Source of the DNA: Palsa-883 sp963847615
GTDB taxonomy: Bacteria > Pseudomonadota > Alphaproteobacteria > Acetobacterales > Acetobacteraceae
Reading direction: 5' to 3'
NCBI GenBank assembly: GCA_963847615.1
Contig: CAWKAN010000020.1
Span: 372,001 to 436,000, forward strand
Length of the DNA stretch: 64,000 bases
In this document: piece after piece, positions 1 through 8,202 of the stretch
How the letters are laid out: each line of letters starts with the position of its first letter
Numbering within the stretch: the stretch's first letter is position 1
Notes under the pieces: generated by a model
Databases searched by the model: none
What the model saw: only the letters and a program-made list of their open reading frames with translations
Told to the model about the DNA's origin: nothing
Position numbers and translations under genes: made by a program

Positions 1-995
1 GCGCGACGGGCGATCCGGGTTCGGCCGGGCGGGGCCGGCGGCACCGCGGCGAAGATCGCGGCAAAGACCCCATGCAACAGCCTGCCACCGGGCTACGACC
101 CGGTGGTGGGCGCGGCGGGCGGCCGGCGCGGGCGCGACCGGCCGGCGGGCGGCATGACGCGATGGGCGATCCGGGTGTGGCTGGGCGGGGCGGGCGTGCC
201 CGTGGCGGCGGTCGCGGCAAAGACCCCATGCAACAGCCTGCCACCGGGCTACGACCCGGTGGTGGGCGCGGTGGGCGGCTGGCACGGGCGCGGCCGGCCG
301 GCGGACGTCACGCCGCGACCGGCGATCCGGGTGCGGCCGGGCGGGGCGGGCGCGGCCGCGGCGACGGTCGCGGCAAAGACCCCATGCAACAGCCTGCCAC
401 CGGGCTACGACCCGGTGGTGGGCGCGGCGGGCGGCCGGCGCGGGCGCGCCCGGCCGGCGGGCGGCATGGCGCGACGGGCGAGTCGGGTGCGGCTAGGCGG
501 GGTGGGCGGCACCGCGGCGACGGTCGCGGCAAAGACCCCATGCAACAGCCTGCCACCGGGCTACGACCCGGTGGTGGGCGCGGTGGCAGGCCGGCGCTGG
601 TGCGGCCAGCCGGCGGGCGCCATGCCGCGACGGGCAATCCGGATGCGGCTGGGCGGGCACCACCGATGCGAGGATTGCGAACACGACCCCATGCAACGTG
701 AGGACGGTGCGTCCGTGGCGGCGTCACGACCAGCGGGCAGGCGCCATGCCGCGACCGGCGGTCCGCCGGCGCTCGACCGGGGCGAGCGCGCCCGATGCGA
801 GGACTGCGAACACGACCCCATGCAACGTGAGGACGGTGCGGCGCCGGCGCGGGCGCAGCCAGCCGGTGGACGTCATGCCGCGACGGGCGATCCGGGTGCG
901 GCCGGCGGGACGGACGGCACCGCGGCTATGGTCGCGGCAAAGACCCCATGCAACAGCCTGCCACCGGGCTACGACCCGGTGGTGGGTGCGGTGCA
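1..995 (+). repeat. Tandem hairpin-core repeat array 1 (about 156-bp period)
   Basis: The motif CATGCAACAGCCTGCCACCG starts at 71, 227, 383, 539 and 947. The first three spacings are exactly 156 bp. Two shortened copies at 690 and 819 keep CCCCATGCAACG but lack the hairpin. Each full copy contains a perfect 8-bp stem, CCACCGGG/CCCGGTGG, around the hexaloop CTACGA. The array is already under way at base 1, so it extends out of the window. ORFs run through it in several frames because there are few stops. Spacings of 151, 129 and 128 break any single repeat frame, so I treat it as a DNA or RNA element rather than a gene. The same core forms array 2 near 52.4-53.2 kb with unrelated spacers. Confidence 0.85.
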
Positions 996-1062
996 CCCTC
1001 GGCGCCGGGGCGGCCCTCGGCACCCGGGGGCCGAGGCTACCCCGGCGGCGGGCCGAACGCCC

Positions 1063-1590
1063 TCAGAGATCCGGCGCGCCGCCAGCGGCCGGCAGGATCG
1101 TCTCGGCCGTTGCCAACGGCAGGAACAGGGTCCGCGGCGCGCCGGCCAAGCCGCGAAAGCCGTGATGCTGGTAGAACCGCACCGCCGCATCGTCCTTGGC
1201 ATCGACCAGCAGGGTGAACACCGCGGGCGGCGCCTGCATGCACCGTTGCGCGGCGTCAGCCAGCAGCGCGGCGCCGACGCCGTGGCCCTGGAAGCGCCGA
1301 TCCACCGCGAGCCGGCCGATCCGTACCGCCGGGATCGTCGGATAGCGTGGCAGGCGCCGGGCTTGCTCGGGCGGAAGATCGAGCATCGGGATGCTGGCAG
1401 CGGCAATCGTGTAGAACCCCGCCAGGGTGCCGGTCGCTGCGTCGATCGCAACGAAACAGTTGGCGATGCGCCGGCGGATGTCCTGGGCCGCCTGGGTGCT
1501 AAGGTAGCGATCCAGCACCGGCGCGCCGCAGTTGAAGCCGGCGCGATCATGCTCGCGCCGCAGCACTTCCAGCCGAAACGGCGGCGTCAC
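1063..1590 (-). CDS. GNAT acetyltransferase, probable TacT-type toxin
   Basis: A 175-residue GCN5-related N-acetyltransferase. The acetyl-CoA binding motif RFQGHGVGAALL lies near residue 100, after the IGRLAV strand typical of the family, and is followed by a YQHHGF segment near the C terminus. The start overlaps the end of the upstream DUF1778 gene by 4 bp (ATGA), which is the usual order and spacing of TacA-TacT modules. In characterised members the toxin acetylates the amino group of aminoacyl-tRNA and blocks translation. That role is inferred here from family and context. A non-toxic acetyltransferase remains possible. Confidence 0.85.
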   Translation of the reverse strand: MTPPFRLEVLRREHDRAGFNCGAPVLDRYLSTQAAQDIRRRIANCFVAIDAATGTLAGFYTIAAASIPMLDLPPEQARRLPRYPTIPAVRIGRLAVDRRFQGHGVGAALLADAAQRCMQAPPAVFTLLVDAKDDAAVRFYQHHGFRGLAGAPRTLFLPLATAETILPAAGGAPDL

Positions 1591-1868
1591 GTCCCGCCGA
1601 ACAGGGCCCGGCGCCGCTGGAAGGCGCGGCGCAACGCCGGGGTTGGCGCGGGCGGATCGATGATCGAGTCCGCGATGCGTCGTTGGTCTTCCAAGGTCAG
1701 CCGCAGGATCTCGTTTTCCTCGATCGTCCGACGCGCGGCATCACGGGCCGCGGACACGACGAAGTCGGTGAGCGTGCGCCCTTCGAGCGCCGCGGCACGC
1801 TTCAGCAGCCTGTGCACCTCGGCCGGCAGGCGGGCTTCAAGGCGTGCGGTGGTGGGCGCGGCGGCCAT
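1587..1868 (-). CDS. DUF1778 antitoxin, TacA-like
   Basis: A 93-residue protein starting with a ribbon-helix-helix-like segment (RLEARLPAEVHRLLKRAA), followed by the GRTLTDFVVSAARDAA helix characteristic of DUF1778. The charged C-terminal tail is the region that wraps the GNAT toxin in known TacA proteins. It is the first gene of a two-gene operon and overlaps the toxin start by 4 bp. The family normally represses its own promoter through the ribbon-helix-helix; no operator could be defined by eye. The length is normal for the family. Confidence 0.85.
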   Translation of the reverse strand: MAAAPTTARLEARLPAEVHRLLKRAAALEGRTLTDFVVSAARDAARRTIEENEILRLTLEDQRRIADSIIDPPAPTPALRRAFQRRRALFGGT

Positions 1869-1956
1869 CGCGACGATATACGGCGATTTGCCGTATGGGT
1901 CAACGGGCCGCCCGCGCCACGCGTCGCCGGCCGCCTGGCCGGCTGACCCGCCGGGG

Positions 1957-2643
1957 TCATCGCCCGTCCCAGCCGCATTGCGCCAGCGCGTCCCGCATAT
2001 GCGCCGGCGGTGGGGCGGTCGCGCTGACCGGCGGGTCCAGCGGCAGCGCGATCGCGCGTGCCAGCAGGTGCAGCCGCCGGACGCCGTCGCCCCCCGGGCC
2101 GTCGCCCCCCGGGGCGTCGCCCCCCGGGCCGTCGCCGTAGACCGGGTCGCCCAGCACCGGGCAGCCGAGCAGCGCGCAATGCACCCGCACCTGGTGCGTC
2201 CGCCCGGTGCGCGGCGTCAGCTCCAGCCAGGCGATGCCCCCGGCGCGGCCGCGCACCCGCCACTCGGTCAGCGCGCTCTGCCCGGCCGGGTCGGCCACCA
2301 TGCGCCAGCCGGTCCGGTTGCTGACGCGGCGCAGCTTCGTCTCGATCGTGCCGGCATCCTGGGCCGGCGCGCCGCGCACCACCGCCCAGTAGGTCTTGCG
2401 CGCCAGGCCGGCGGCGAACGCCGCCTGCGCGGCCAGCAGCGCGGCGCGGCGCAGCGCCACCACCAGGCAGCCGGCGGTGTCGGCGTCCAGCCGGTGCGCC
2501 AGCCACGGCCCGTCGCGGCGGCGCGACAGGTGGGAAAACCAGTCCTCCACGCTCGGCCCGCCGCGCGGCCCGGGATGCACCGCCAGCCCGGCCGGCTTGT
2601 CCAGCACGACGAACCGCGCGTCGCGAAACAGCACCGGCGGCAT
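1957..2643 (-). CDS. RluA-family 23S/tRNA pseudouridine synthase
   Basis: A 228-residue protein with the catalytic HRLD motif at residues 50-53 (Asp53 as nucleophile), followed by the DTAGCLVVA segment. A conserved RTGRTHQVRVH motif and GDPVYGD follow. There is no N-terminal S4 domain, so it belongs to the short RluA/RluC-like enzymes. The substrate uridine cannot be predicted. ATG at 2643 is chosen because homology begins there; a GTG nine bases upstream is an alternative. After GDPVYGD the protein carries a Gly-Pro-Asp rich insertion made by a 15-bp DNA repeat (see 2083-2135). The gene is divergent from the dehydrogenase at 2689, with a 45-bp shared promoter region. Confidence 0.9.
   Translation of the reverse strand: MPPVLFRDARFVVLDKPAGLAVHPGPRGGPSVEDWFSHLSRRRDGPWLAHRLDADTAGCLVVALRRAALLAAQAAFAAGLARKTYWAVVRGAPAQDAGTIETKLRRVSNRTGWRMVADPAGQSALTEWRVRGRAGGIAWLELTPRTGRTHQVRVHCALLGCPVLGDPVYGDGPGGDAPGGDGPGGDGVRRLHLLARAIALPLDPPVSATAPPPAHMRDALAQCGWDGR
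2083..2135. repeat. 15-bp coding microsatellite inside the pseudouridine synthase gene
   Basis: Three tandem units close to GCCGTCGCCCCCCGG plus a partial fourth. In frame on the minus strand they encode repeated PGGDG/PGGDA units between the GDPVYGD motif and the C-terminal strand. The unit is a multiple of three, so copy-number change would keep the reading frame. Confidence 0.8.
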
Positions 2644-2688
2644 TTCCGTCACTGACAAACCCCCAGCCAATGAGGCACCCTGCGCGCC

Positions 2689-3669
2689 ATGCGCATTCAT
2701 ATCCAGAATCCCGAAGACGATCCGCTGTTCCTGTTCTCGCACGCCATGTGGGACGCCGCCGCCGCGCGCGCCGGGGACATCGGCCGCGGCCACGAGGTCA
2801 CGCTCGGCGACACCGACGAGGACTTCGCCGCCGGCATGGAGGACGCCGAGGTGCTGGTCACCGACATCGGCGTGGTGGCGCGGCTGTTCCCCTGCCGCGC
2901 GCCGCGGCTGCGGCTGATCTTCGTGACCAACGCCGGGCTCGACCGGCTGGCGCCGTTCGACTGGCTGCCCGGCAACGTCGCGCTGCTGAACAACTCCGGC
3001 ACGCACACCGAGAAGGCCGGCGAGTTCGGCATCATGGCGGTGCTGATGCTGGCCAACCGCGTGCCGCAGATGGTCGCCAACCAGCGCGCCGGGAGCTGGC
3101 GCAAGCTGTGGGGCACGGTGCTGGCCGGCCAGCGGCTGACCGTGGTCGGGCTGGGGGCGATGGGCACGCCGATCGCGCGCTGGGGCCGGCAGTTCGGTCT
3201 GCACGTCACCGGGGTGCGCGCCACCGCCGCGCCGCACCCGGAGTGCGACGCGGTGGTCACCGCGGCGGGGCTCGACCAGGTGCTGGCGGAGACCGACTAC
3301 CTGGTGCTGGCCTGCCCGCTGACCGAGGCGACGCGCTTGCTGCTGGACCGCCGCCGCCTCGGCCTGCTGGCGGCGGACGCCGGGGTGGTGAATATCGGCC
3401 GCGGCGAGCTGCTGGACCAGGACGCGCTGTGCGACCTGCTGGACGCCGGGCGGCTGTCCGGCGCGGTGCTGGACGTGTTCACGCCGGAGCCGGTGCCGGA
3501 GGGCCACCGGCTGTGGACCACGGCGAACCTGATCATGTCGCCGCACACCTCGGTGGACGAGCCGGTGAGCTACAACCCGCGCAGCCTCGACATCTTCTTC
3601 GCCAACCTGCGCGCCTGGCGCGAGGGACGGCCGATGCCCAACCGGTTCGACCCGGCGCGCGGTTACTGA
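2689..3669 (+). CDS. D-isomer-specific 2-hydroxyacid dehydrogenase
   Basis: A 326-residue NAD(P)-dependent reductase/dehydrogenase of D-2-hydroxyacids. The nucleotide-binding GLGAMG is at 154-159. The family catalytic triad can be read as Arg238 (NIGRGE), Glu267 (FTPEPVPEGH) and His286 (SPHTSV). The N-terminal substrate-binding half and the Rossmann half are both complete, and the length is normal. The substrate (glyoxylate, hydroxypyruvate, phosphoglycerate or another) cannot be told. It lies 11 bp before the alcohol dehydrogenase gene, so the two are probably co-transcribed and may act on the same small hydroxy/oxo compound. That link is inference. Confidence 0.9.
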   Translation: MRIHIQNPEDDPLFLFSHAMWDAAAARAGDIGRGHEVTLGDTDEDFAAGMEDAEVLVTDIGVVARLFPCRAPRLRLIFVTNAGLDRLAPFDWLPGNVALLNNSGTHTEKAGEFGIMAVLMLANRVPQMVANQRAGSWRKLWGTVLAGQRLTVVGLGAMGTPIARWGRQFGLHVTGVRATAAPHPECDAVVTAAGLDQVLAETDYLVLACPLTEATRLLLDRRRLGLLAADAGVVNIGRGELLDQDALCDLLDAGRLSGAVLDVFTPEPVPEGHRLWTTANLIMSPHTSVDEPVSYNPRSLDIFFANLRAWREGRPMPNRFDPARGY

Positions 3670-3680
3670 GGGAGGCCCCG

Positions 3681-4730
3681 ATGAAGCTCTGGTATTTTCC
3701 CACCGCTGGCGCGCTCGCCCCCGCCGGCACGCCCGTTGGCACCACGATCGACCGCCTGACGCTGCGCGAGGCGGAGATCCCCCGCGCGGCGCGCGGCCAG
3801 GTGCTGGTGCGCATGCACGCGGCGTCGCTGAACTACCGCGACCTGATGATCGCCAGCGGCCGCTATGCCCGTGGCGCGCCGCCGCCCGACCTGGTGCCGC
3901 TGTCAGACGGCGCCGGCGAGGTGGCGGCGCTCGGCCCGGACGTCAGCCGCGTCGCCGTCGGCGACCGGGTCGCCGCCTGCTTCATGCAGAGCTGGCTGGG
4001 CGGCGAGATTGCCCCCGACGACGCCGCCAGCTCGCTGGGCGGGGCGATCCACGGCGTGCTGGGCGAGTATCGGCTGTTCGACCAGCAGGGCCTGGTGAAG
4101 TTGCCCGCGCACCTGTCGTACGAGGAGGGCGCCACCCTGCCGTGCGCCGCGCTGACCGCCTGGAACGCGCTGTTCCACGGGCCGCGGCCGCTGACGGTGG
4201 GGCAGAGCGTGCTGCTGCTGGGCACCGGCGGCGTCTCGGTCTTCGCGCTGCAGTTCGCCCACGCGGCGGGCGCGCGGGTGATCGCCACCTCGTCCGCGGA
4301 CGGCAAGCTGGCGCAGGCCAAGGCGCTGGGGGCGGACGCGGGGGTGAACTACCGCGCCCAGCCGGAGTGGCAGGTCGCGGTGCGTGACCTCACCGGCGGG
4401 CGCGGCGTCGATCACGTGGTCGAGGTCGGCGGGCCGGGCACCCTGCCGCGCTCGATCGAGGCGGTGCGCCAGGGCGGCCACATCCACCTGATCGGCGTGC
4501 TGACCGGCGGCGGGACGATCGATCCGTCGCTGGTGCTGCGCCGCGGCGTGGTGCTGCGCGGGATCTATGTCGGCTCGCGGCAGATGTTCGAGGCGATGAA
4601 CCAGGCCATCGCGCTGCACCGGATCACCCCGGTGATCGACCGCGTGTTCGACTTTGCCGAGGCGCCGGCGGCCTATCGCCACCTGCAGGGCCAGGGGCAT
4701 TTCGGCAAGGTGGTGATCCGGATTGGCTAG
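3681..4730 (+). CDS. NAD(P)-dependent medium-chain alcohol dehydrogenase/quinone oxidoreductase-like
   Basis: A 349-residue MDR-superfamily enzyme. The GroES-like N-terminal half contains SLNYRDLMIASG and LVPLSDGAGEV. The Rossmann half contains LLLGTGGVSVFALQFA. The catalytic-zinc Cys is replaced in the N-terminal motif (LNYRDL rather than a GICGTD-like site), so it belongs to the zinc-independent group that includes quinone reductases. The start follows a good ribosome-binding sequence (GGGAGG). It follows the 2-hydroxyacid dehydrogenase directly. Substrate unknown. Confidence 0.88.
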   Translation: MKLWYFPTAGALAPAGTPVGTTIDRLTLREAEIPRAARGQVLVRMHAASLNYRDLMIASGRYARGAPPPDLVPLSDGAGEVAALGPDVSRVAVGDRVAACFMQSWLGGEIAPDDAASSLGGAIHGVLGEYRLFDQQGLVKLPAHLSYEEGATLPCAALTAWNALFHGPRPLTVGQSVLLLGTGGVSVFALQFAHAAGARVIATSSADGKLAQAKALGADAGVNYRAQPEWQVAVRDLTGGRGVDHVVEVGGPGTLPRSIEAVRQGGHIHLIGVLTGGGTIDPSLVLRRGVVLRGIYVGSRQMFEAMNQAIALHRITPVIDRVFDFAEAPAAYRHLQGQGHFGKVVIRIG

Positions 4731-4895
4731 CGCGGCGCCCCCGAGGTTCGCTGCTATCTGCAGCGAACGCAGGGGATCGGTAGGTCGCTGAACACCAAGA
4801 GCTGGCGTCTCGAGTCCGCCGCACGGTCGTGATCAGGAATTTCGGGTCCTGTCCCATGCTCTCCTTCCGTGTCCCAAGTTGGCGGAGCGGGTGTC
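4731..4895. other. Short non-coding junction between core and lower-GC island
   Basis: No gene recognised. Base composition drops to the right of this point, marking the left edge of the 4.9-7.4 kb island. Both flanking genes converge on it. Confidence 0.5.
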
Positions 4896-5579
4896 CTAAT
4901 CAGTTGACGCCAGGTCGGCCTCGATCGCTTCCAGCAACGCGAGGTGCTCCCCCGTCCTGAGGGGCGCGGCGCACCAAAAGCGATTTTGCGCGTAGGGCGC
5001 CCCACCGCGGCGCTCAATTGAAAATTGCGTACTTGTCGGTGGCATCATAGACGAGGGCAGTGTGAGCGGGTCCGCCTGAAAAGCGAGGCGCTGGACGCTG
5101 ACGCCGCACCCCCATCCCCTTGATTCCGCTAGGGCGGCTGACATCTTTCGAGAGAGGGATTCAAATCTTCCGAGGGCGCGTTCCGCGGCCCTGTCAAATT
5201 CGACAACAACATTGCTCGTGTAAGTTCGTGGCTTAAGGGTTGTCCGTTCCCTCAGCCCGAATGTCGATGTAGCCCAGCCCAACAGGTCGTCAGTGATGGC
5301 ATCGGCATAGTCCGTCGTCGGCGCGCCCACAACAATCCCATCGTTGAATATTCCGATGTCGTTAATGACTATCGGGCCAGCCGCCGACACAAAGCGACCG
5401 TGCTCGAACTTAGCGCCGTTCTTTATGGCGTCCGCGATATCAGTGGGACCGACAACGAACTCATATCGAGACATTATAGCCCGAAAGATCGCGGGCATAA
5501 ATGCGCCCCCGAGCGGGCGAATCTCGTCCATGACGATCAATAAAAGCAGCCGACTGACCTCGGTAGCGACCAGCTTCAT
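4896..5579 (-). CDS. Hypothetical protein, third gene of a RelE/XRE-type toxin-antitoxin locus
   Basis: A 227-residue protein with no motif I recognise. The start (MKLVATEVSRLL) overlaps the stop of the XRE-type antitoxin gene by 4 bp, so the two are translationally coupled. The sequence looks like a mixed alpha/beta soluble protein with no signal peptide or membrane helix. Base composition is lower in GC than in flanking core genes, which fits acquisition with the toxin-antitoxin pair. It could be a chaperone-like or effector third component, or an unrelated passenger. Confidence 0.6.
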   Translation of the reverse strand: MKLVATEVSRLLLLIVMDEIRPLGGAFMPAIFRAIMSRYEFVVGPTDIADAIKNGAKFEHGRFVSAAGPIVINDIGIFNDGIVVGAPTTDYADAITDDLLGWATSTFGLRERTTLKPRTYTSNVVVEFDRAAERALGRFESLSRKMSAALAESRGWGCGVSVQRLAFQADPLTLPSSMMPPTSTQFSIERRGGAPYAQNRFWCAAPLRTGEHLALLEAIEADLASTD

Positions 5580-6212
5580 GCTGCGGGGTCCAAGGCCCGA
5601 GCCCGGTGTTCGTCCAGTTTCACTAGATTATCGGCCGCTGTCGCGCGGGCGCCCTCACGCGCTCCGACGCCCTGGGCCCCTTGCTGAAAGATAGCGCCTT
5701 TCGCGCCCGCGCCGACGGCTTGCCGGTTGGCGTCATCAGCTATGAGCGCGGAGAATGCGTCTACCGCGCTTGTCGCCGCGTCGCTTATCGACATGTCTTG
5801 CCGTTGCTTCTCCATGAGCAACATCTGATTAACGGCCTCTCGATTGTAAGGAGCCGGGGCGATCGAATTCTCAGAAAAGTCATTAGTCTCTCTCAGAAAT
5901 TTGGGGAAGTCCACAAACCTTACGAGAAGGCCGATGTCCAGCTTCGTTGCGATATCTATCAATGTTTGTAGGGTGACCTTCCCGGTACTCCTCATCCTCA
6001 AGACGAGAGATGACGCTTTGCGGCTTTCCGATCAGTTCCCCAAATTCCCTTTGGGACAGCTCTCCACGAAGAACGCGAATCTGATCTGCCAGAAATGCGC
6101 GCAAATGATGCGCCAGGTAGCTGGCGCGGAAGGCCGCGTCAGACGTGAAATCGGCGCGCTCCGTGAGGCGCTCGAAAGCGGCACTCTGTGAGTTTGTGAT
6201 TTCGCTCAGCAT
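5576..6212 (-). pseudogene. XRE-family antitoxin/regulator split by a +1 frameshift
   Basis: The N-terminal frame (from ATG 6212) contains a helix-turn-helix, LSQREFGELIGKPQSVISRL, near residues 55-72. It then runs into EDEEYREGHP. The continuing homology, GKVTLQTLIDIATKLDIGLL with VRFVDFPKF, lies in the next frame and ends at 5576. Removing one base near 5988 would restore the family pattern (RLED..Y-GKVTLQTL). The C-terminal extension of about 90 residues is Ala/Gln rich. It lies downstream of the RelE-like toxin and overlaps the 227-residue partner by 4 bp. Either a decaying antitoxin or a sequencing error. Confidence 0.75.
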
Positions 6213-6557
6213 CGGATTTCCGCCTTTGGGCCTCTGGGCAGGCAGTCACGTACGCTGGATCGGACGCTTTTGTGAACGCGTACAGAAGAATGAAGTGCGA
6301 CCGAATTTCGTTGAAGAACCCTAAAATTCGCTGATGAGCGCCAACCGGCTCCTCTATCCGAAGGTCCCCCAGCCCGCTGCAAACCCTGTTCCGTAAGCAG
6401 GCGTACGGCTTCCGACGCCATTGGTCGGCTGTTCGGCCGCGCAGTGCCTCGACGGTGGCGTAAACCGCGGCCTGTACGCTCGGGCTTTGTGAACTTCGTA
6501 CCATCTCTCTACCTCGTCATCGCCCGTTGGGGAAACATAGCACAAGAAGGCCACCAT
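6139..6557 (-). pseudogene. RelE/HigB-like toxin split by a single-base frameshift
   Basis: The N-terminal frame starts at ATG 6557 with FLCYVSPTGDDEVERWYEV, matching the start of phage-derived RelE/HigB-like toxins. The rest, VQAAVYATVEALRGR then GLGDLRIEE and QRILGFFNEIRSHFILLYAF, is in a second frame that opens near 6490. One base too many or too few around 6485-6495 explains the split. The toxin-first, antitoxin-second order fits HigBA modules. The second frame runs about 70 bp into the antitoxin start, so the true C terminus is uncertain. Confidence 0.7.
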
Positions 6558-6696
6558 GTCATCGCTTTTTTGCTATCACGGCGCCCGATCTGCCGTGCAC
6601 GCCAATCGCAACTCTGCTATCAGAACCGCTCAAGGCAGGCCACAGCTATCTCGGGATTGTCGAGGTGTGAGATAAGCCCTTGATTTTCTTGAGTAC

Positions 6697-6767
6697 TCCC
6701 GGTTCGCCTAATGGTAGGACGCCTCCCTCACAGCGTGGAGACCTACGTTCGAATCGTAGACCGGAAG
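6697..6767 (+). tRNA. Degenerate tRNA-like element, anticodon position reads CAC (Val)
   Basis: The T arm is perfect (CTACG-TTCGAAT-CGTAG) and the acceptor stem TCCCGGT/ACCGGAA pairs at six of seven positions. The D arm has a 3-bp CCT/AGG stem with GGT in its loop. A canonical-looking anticodon loop CTCACAG is present, but the anticodon stem (CCTCC/CGTGG) pairs at only three of five positions. It is therefore either a mobile-element tRNA with unusual folding or a tRNA pseudogene left at an integration site. It sits between the toxin-antitoxin island and the IS1 remnant. Confidence 0.4.
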
Positions 6768-6922
6768 CGACGAGAGCGGTGGCGAGCGCCGTTGGCGCGG
6801 CGCTCGGCCCCTGGATCAACCATCCGGCCGTAGGCCCAAATGACCAACCTTAGACCGAAGATAGGGGCACCAGCGCCCCGCGTCCAGACCGATCTGTCCC
6901 CGCACCAAGCGGAGGCGCCCCG

Positions 6923-7420
6923 ATGAACGTCCTCCCCCGCGATCGGTAGGTCGCCGTCATTGCCGCCCTGTCCGAGGGCGTGAGCATCCGCAGCGTCGGG
7001 CGGCTGACTGGGCGGCTGACTGGCATCCACCGGGATACGATCATGCGGCTTGGCGCCCGGATCGGGCGAGGCCGCGCTGCCCTGCATAACAAAATGATGT
7101 GGAGCCTGTCGGTGAACATGATCGAGTTGGACGAGTTGTGGCCCTACGTCGGCAAGAAGCAAAAGCGCGTGCGCCCTGACCACAGCGCCGACCTTAGCGA
7201 GCAGTATGTGTTCATCGCACTGGGATCGCTGAACAAGGCCATTCCGGCCTACCGCGTCGGCAAGCGGAACCGCGAGAATACCGAGCAGTTCGTGGCCGAA
7301 CTGCGCGAGCGCGTGCTGGGCAATCCGCACATCAACATCGATGCGTGGGGAGCCTATGAGGGCGCGGTCACCAGTGAGTTTGCAGGGTCGGATTACGGGC
7401 TGATCATTAAGTCATTCCAG
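6923..7420 (+). pseudogene. IS1-family transposase remnant
   Basis: Translation from ATG 6923 gives MNVLPRDR then a TAG stop, followed in the same frame by VAVIAALSEGVSIRSVGRLT. Intact relatives normally have a Gln-like codon there, so this is a nonsense mutation. Downstream are the family segments IHRDTIMRLG, IELDELWPYVGKKQ and QYVFIALGSLNKAI. A 12-bp tandem duplication doubles RLTG. Homology stops near GLIIKSF at about 7420, and the C terminus with the last catalytic residue is gone. Non-functional on sequence grounds. Confidence 0.8.
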
Positions 7421-7563
7421 AGCGAACCGCCGGTAAACGCCGCTCGCCGCTACAGCCCTGGCTGGGTGGTAGCGGTAAGCAAGCGCGCGGTCGCGGGCAG
7501 CCCACGGGAAGACCTAATTCGAACACGACCGAACTTCGGACCCGGGACACGCGCGCGGCGCGG

Positions 7564-8199
7564 TCAGGCCTGCTCCACCGCGGCCGCGGCGGCATCCAGC
7601 GCCGCGGCGATGGCGCGCGCCTGCTCGTCGGTCATCTGCCCCTGCTGGAACCGCAGCCGCAGCGCCAGCTTCAGGTTCTCGGTGGCGCGGATCACCGCGG
7701 GCGGCGGGGCCTCGGCACGCAGGGCGGCAATCTGCGCCATGCGGGCCTGGAGCGCCGCCACCGCCTCGCGGTTTTCCGCCAGGCAGGCGCGGCCCTGCTC
7801 GGTCAGCGCGTGCAGCTTCTTGCCGTCCTGCTCGGTGACCGTGACGTGGCCGAGTTCCTCCAGCATCGTCAGGGTCGGGTAGACCACGCCGGGGCTGGGG
7901 GAATAGGCGCCGCCGACCAGGTCCTCGATCGCCTTGATGATCTCGTAGCCGTGGCGCGGCTTCTCGGCGATGAGCTGGAGCATCACCAGCCGCAGGTCGC
8001 CGTGCTCGAACACCCGCCCGCGCCGGCCGCCGAAGCGCCCGCCGTCGCGGCCGCGGCCGTCGTGCATCCGGTCGTGGTCGTGGCCATGGCCGCGCTCGTG
8101 GTGCCAGCCGCCGCCCCGCGCCGCGCGGGCGAAGTGCCGCCGGTCGGGCCGGTGTCCGTGGTCGTGTGGGGTGTTGGGTCCGTGGTTCATGTTTGTCAT
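7564..8199 (-). CDS. PadR-family transcriptional regulator with His-rich N terminus
   Basis: A 211-residue protein. Residues 1-60 are rich in His, Asp, Gly and Arg (HDHGHRPDRRHF, WHHERGHGHDHDRMHD), a likely metal-binding or disordered tail. The winged-helix PadR domain follows from about residue 67 (LRLVMLQLIAEKPRHGYEII, then SPGVVYPTLTMLEELG), with a helical C-terminal dimerisation region. It is usually a ligand-responsive repressor of its own gene. Three dyads lie in its promoter at 8203-8263, supporting autoregulation. The His-rich tail suggests metal sensing but does not prove it. Confidence 0.9.
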   Translation of the reverse strand: MTNMNHGPNTPHDHGHRPDRRHFARAARGGGWHHERGHGHDHDRMHDGRGRDGGRFGGRRGRVFEHGDLRLVMLQLIAEKPRHGYEIIKAIEDLVGGAYSPSPGVVYPTLTMLEELGHVTVTEQDGKKLHALTEQGRACLAENREAVAALQARMAQIAALRAEAPPPAVIRATENLKLALRLRFQQGQMTDEQARAIAAALDAAAAAVEQA

Positions 8200-8202
8200 C
8201 TC

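Noticed and set aside
1..995. CRISPR array
   Set aside because: Units are 128-156 bp, the intervals between cores resemble one another rather than being unique 30-40 bp spacers, and no cas genes are present.
103..2655. An 850-codon open frame on the plus strand
   Set aside because: It runs through the repeat array and then antisense through the acetyltransferase, antitoxin and pseudouridine synthase genes. The long open frame is a by-product of very high GC.
4896..7420. Intact prophage or genomic island with integrase
   Set aside because: No integrase, capsid or replication gene is visible; only a toxin-antitoxin-like locus, a tRNA-like remnant and a dead transposase.
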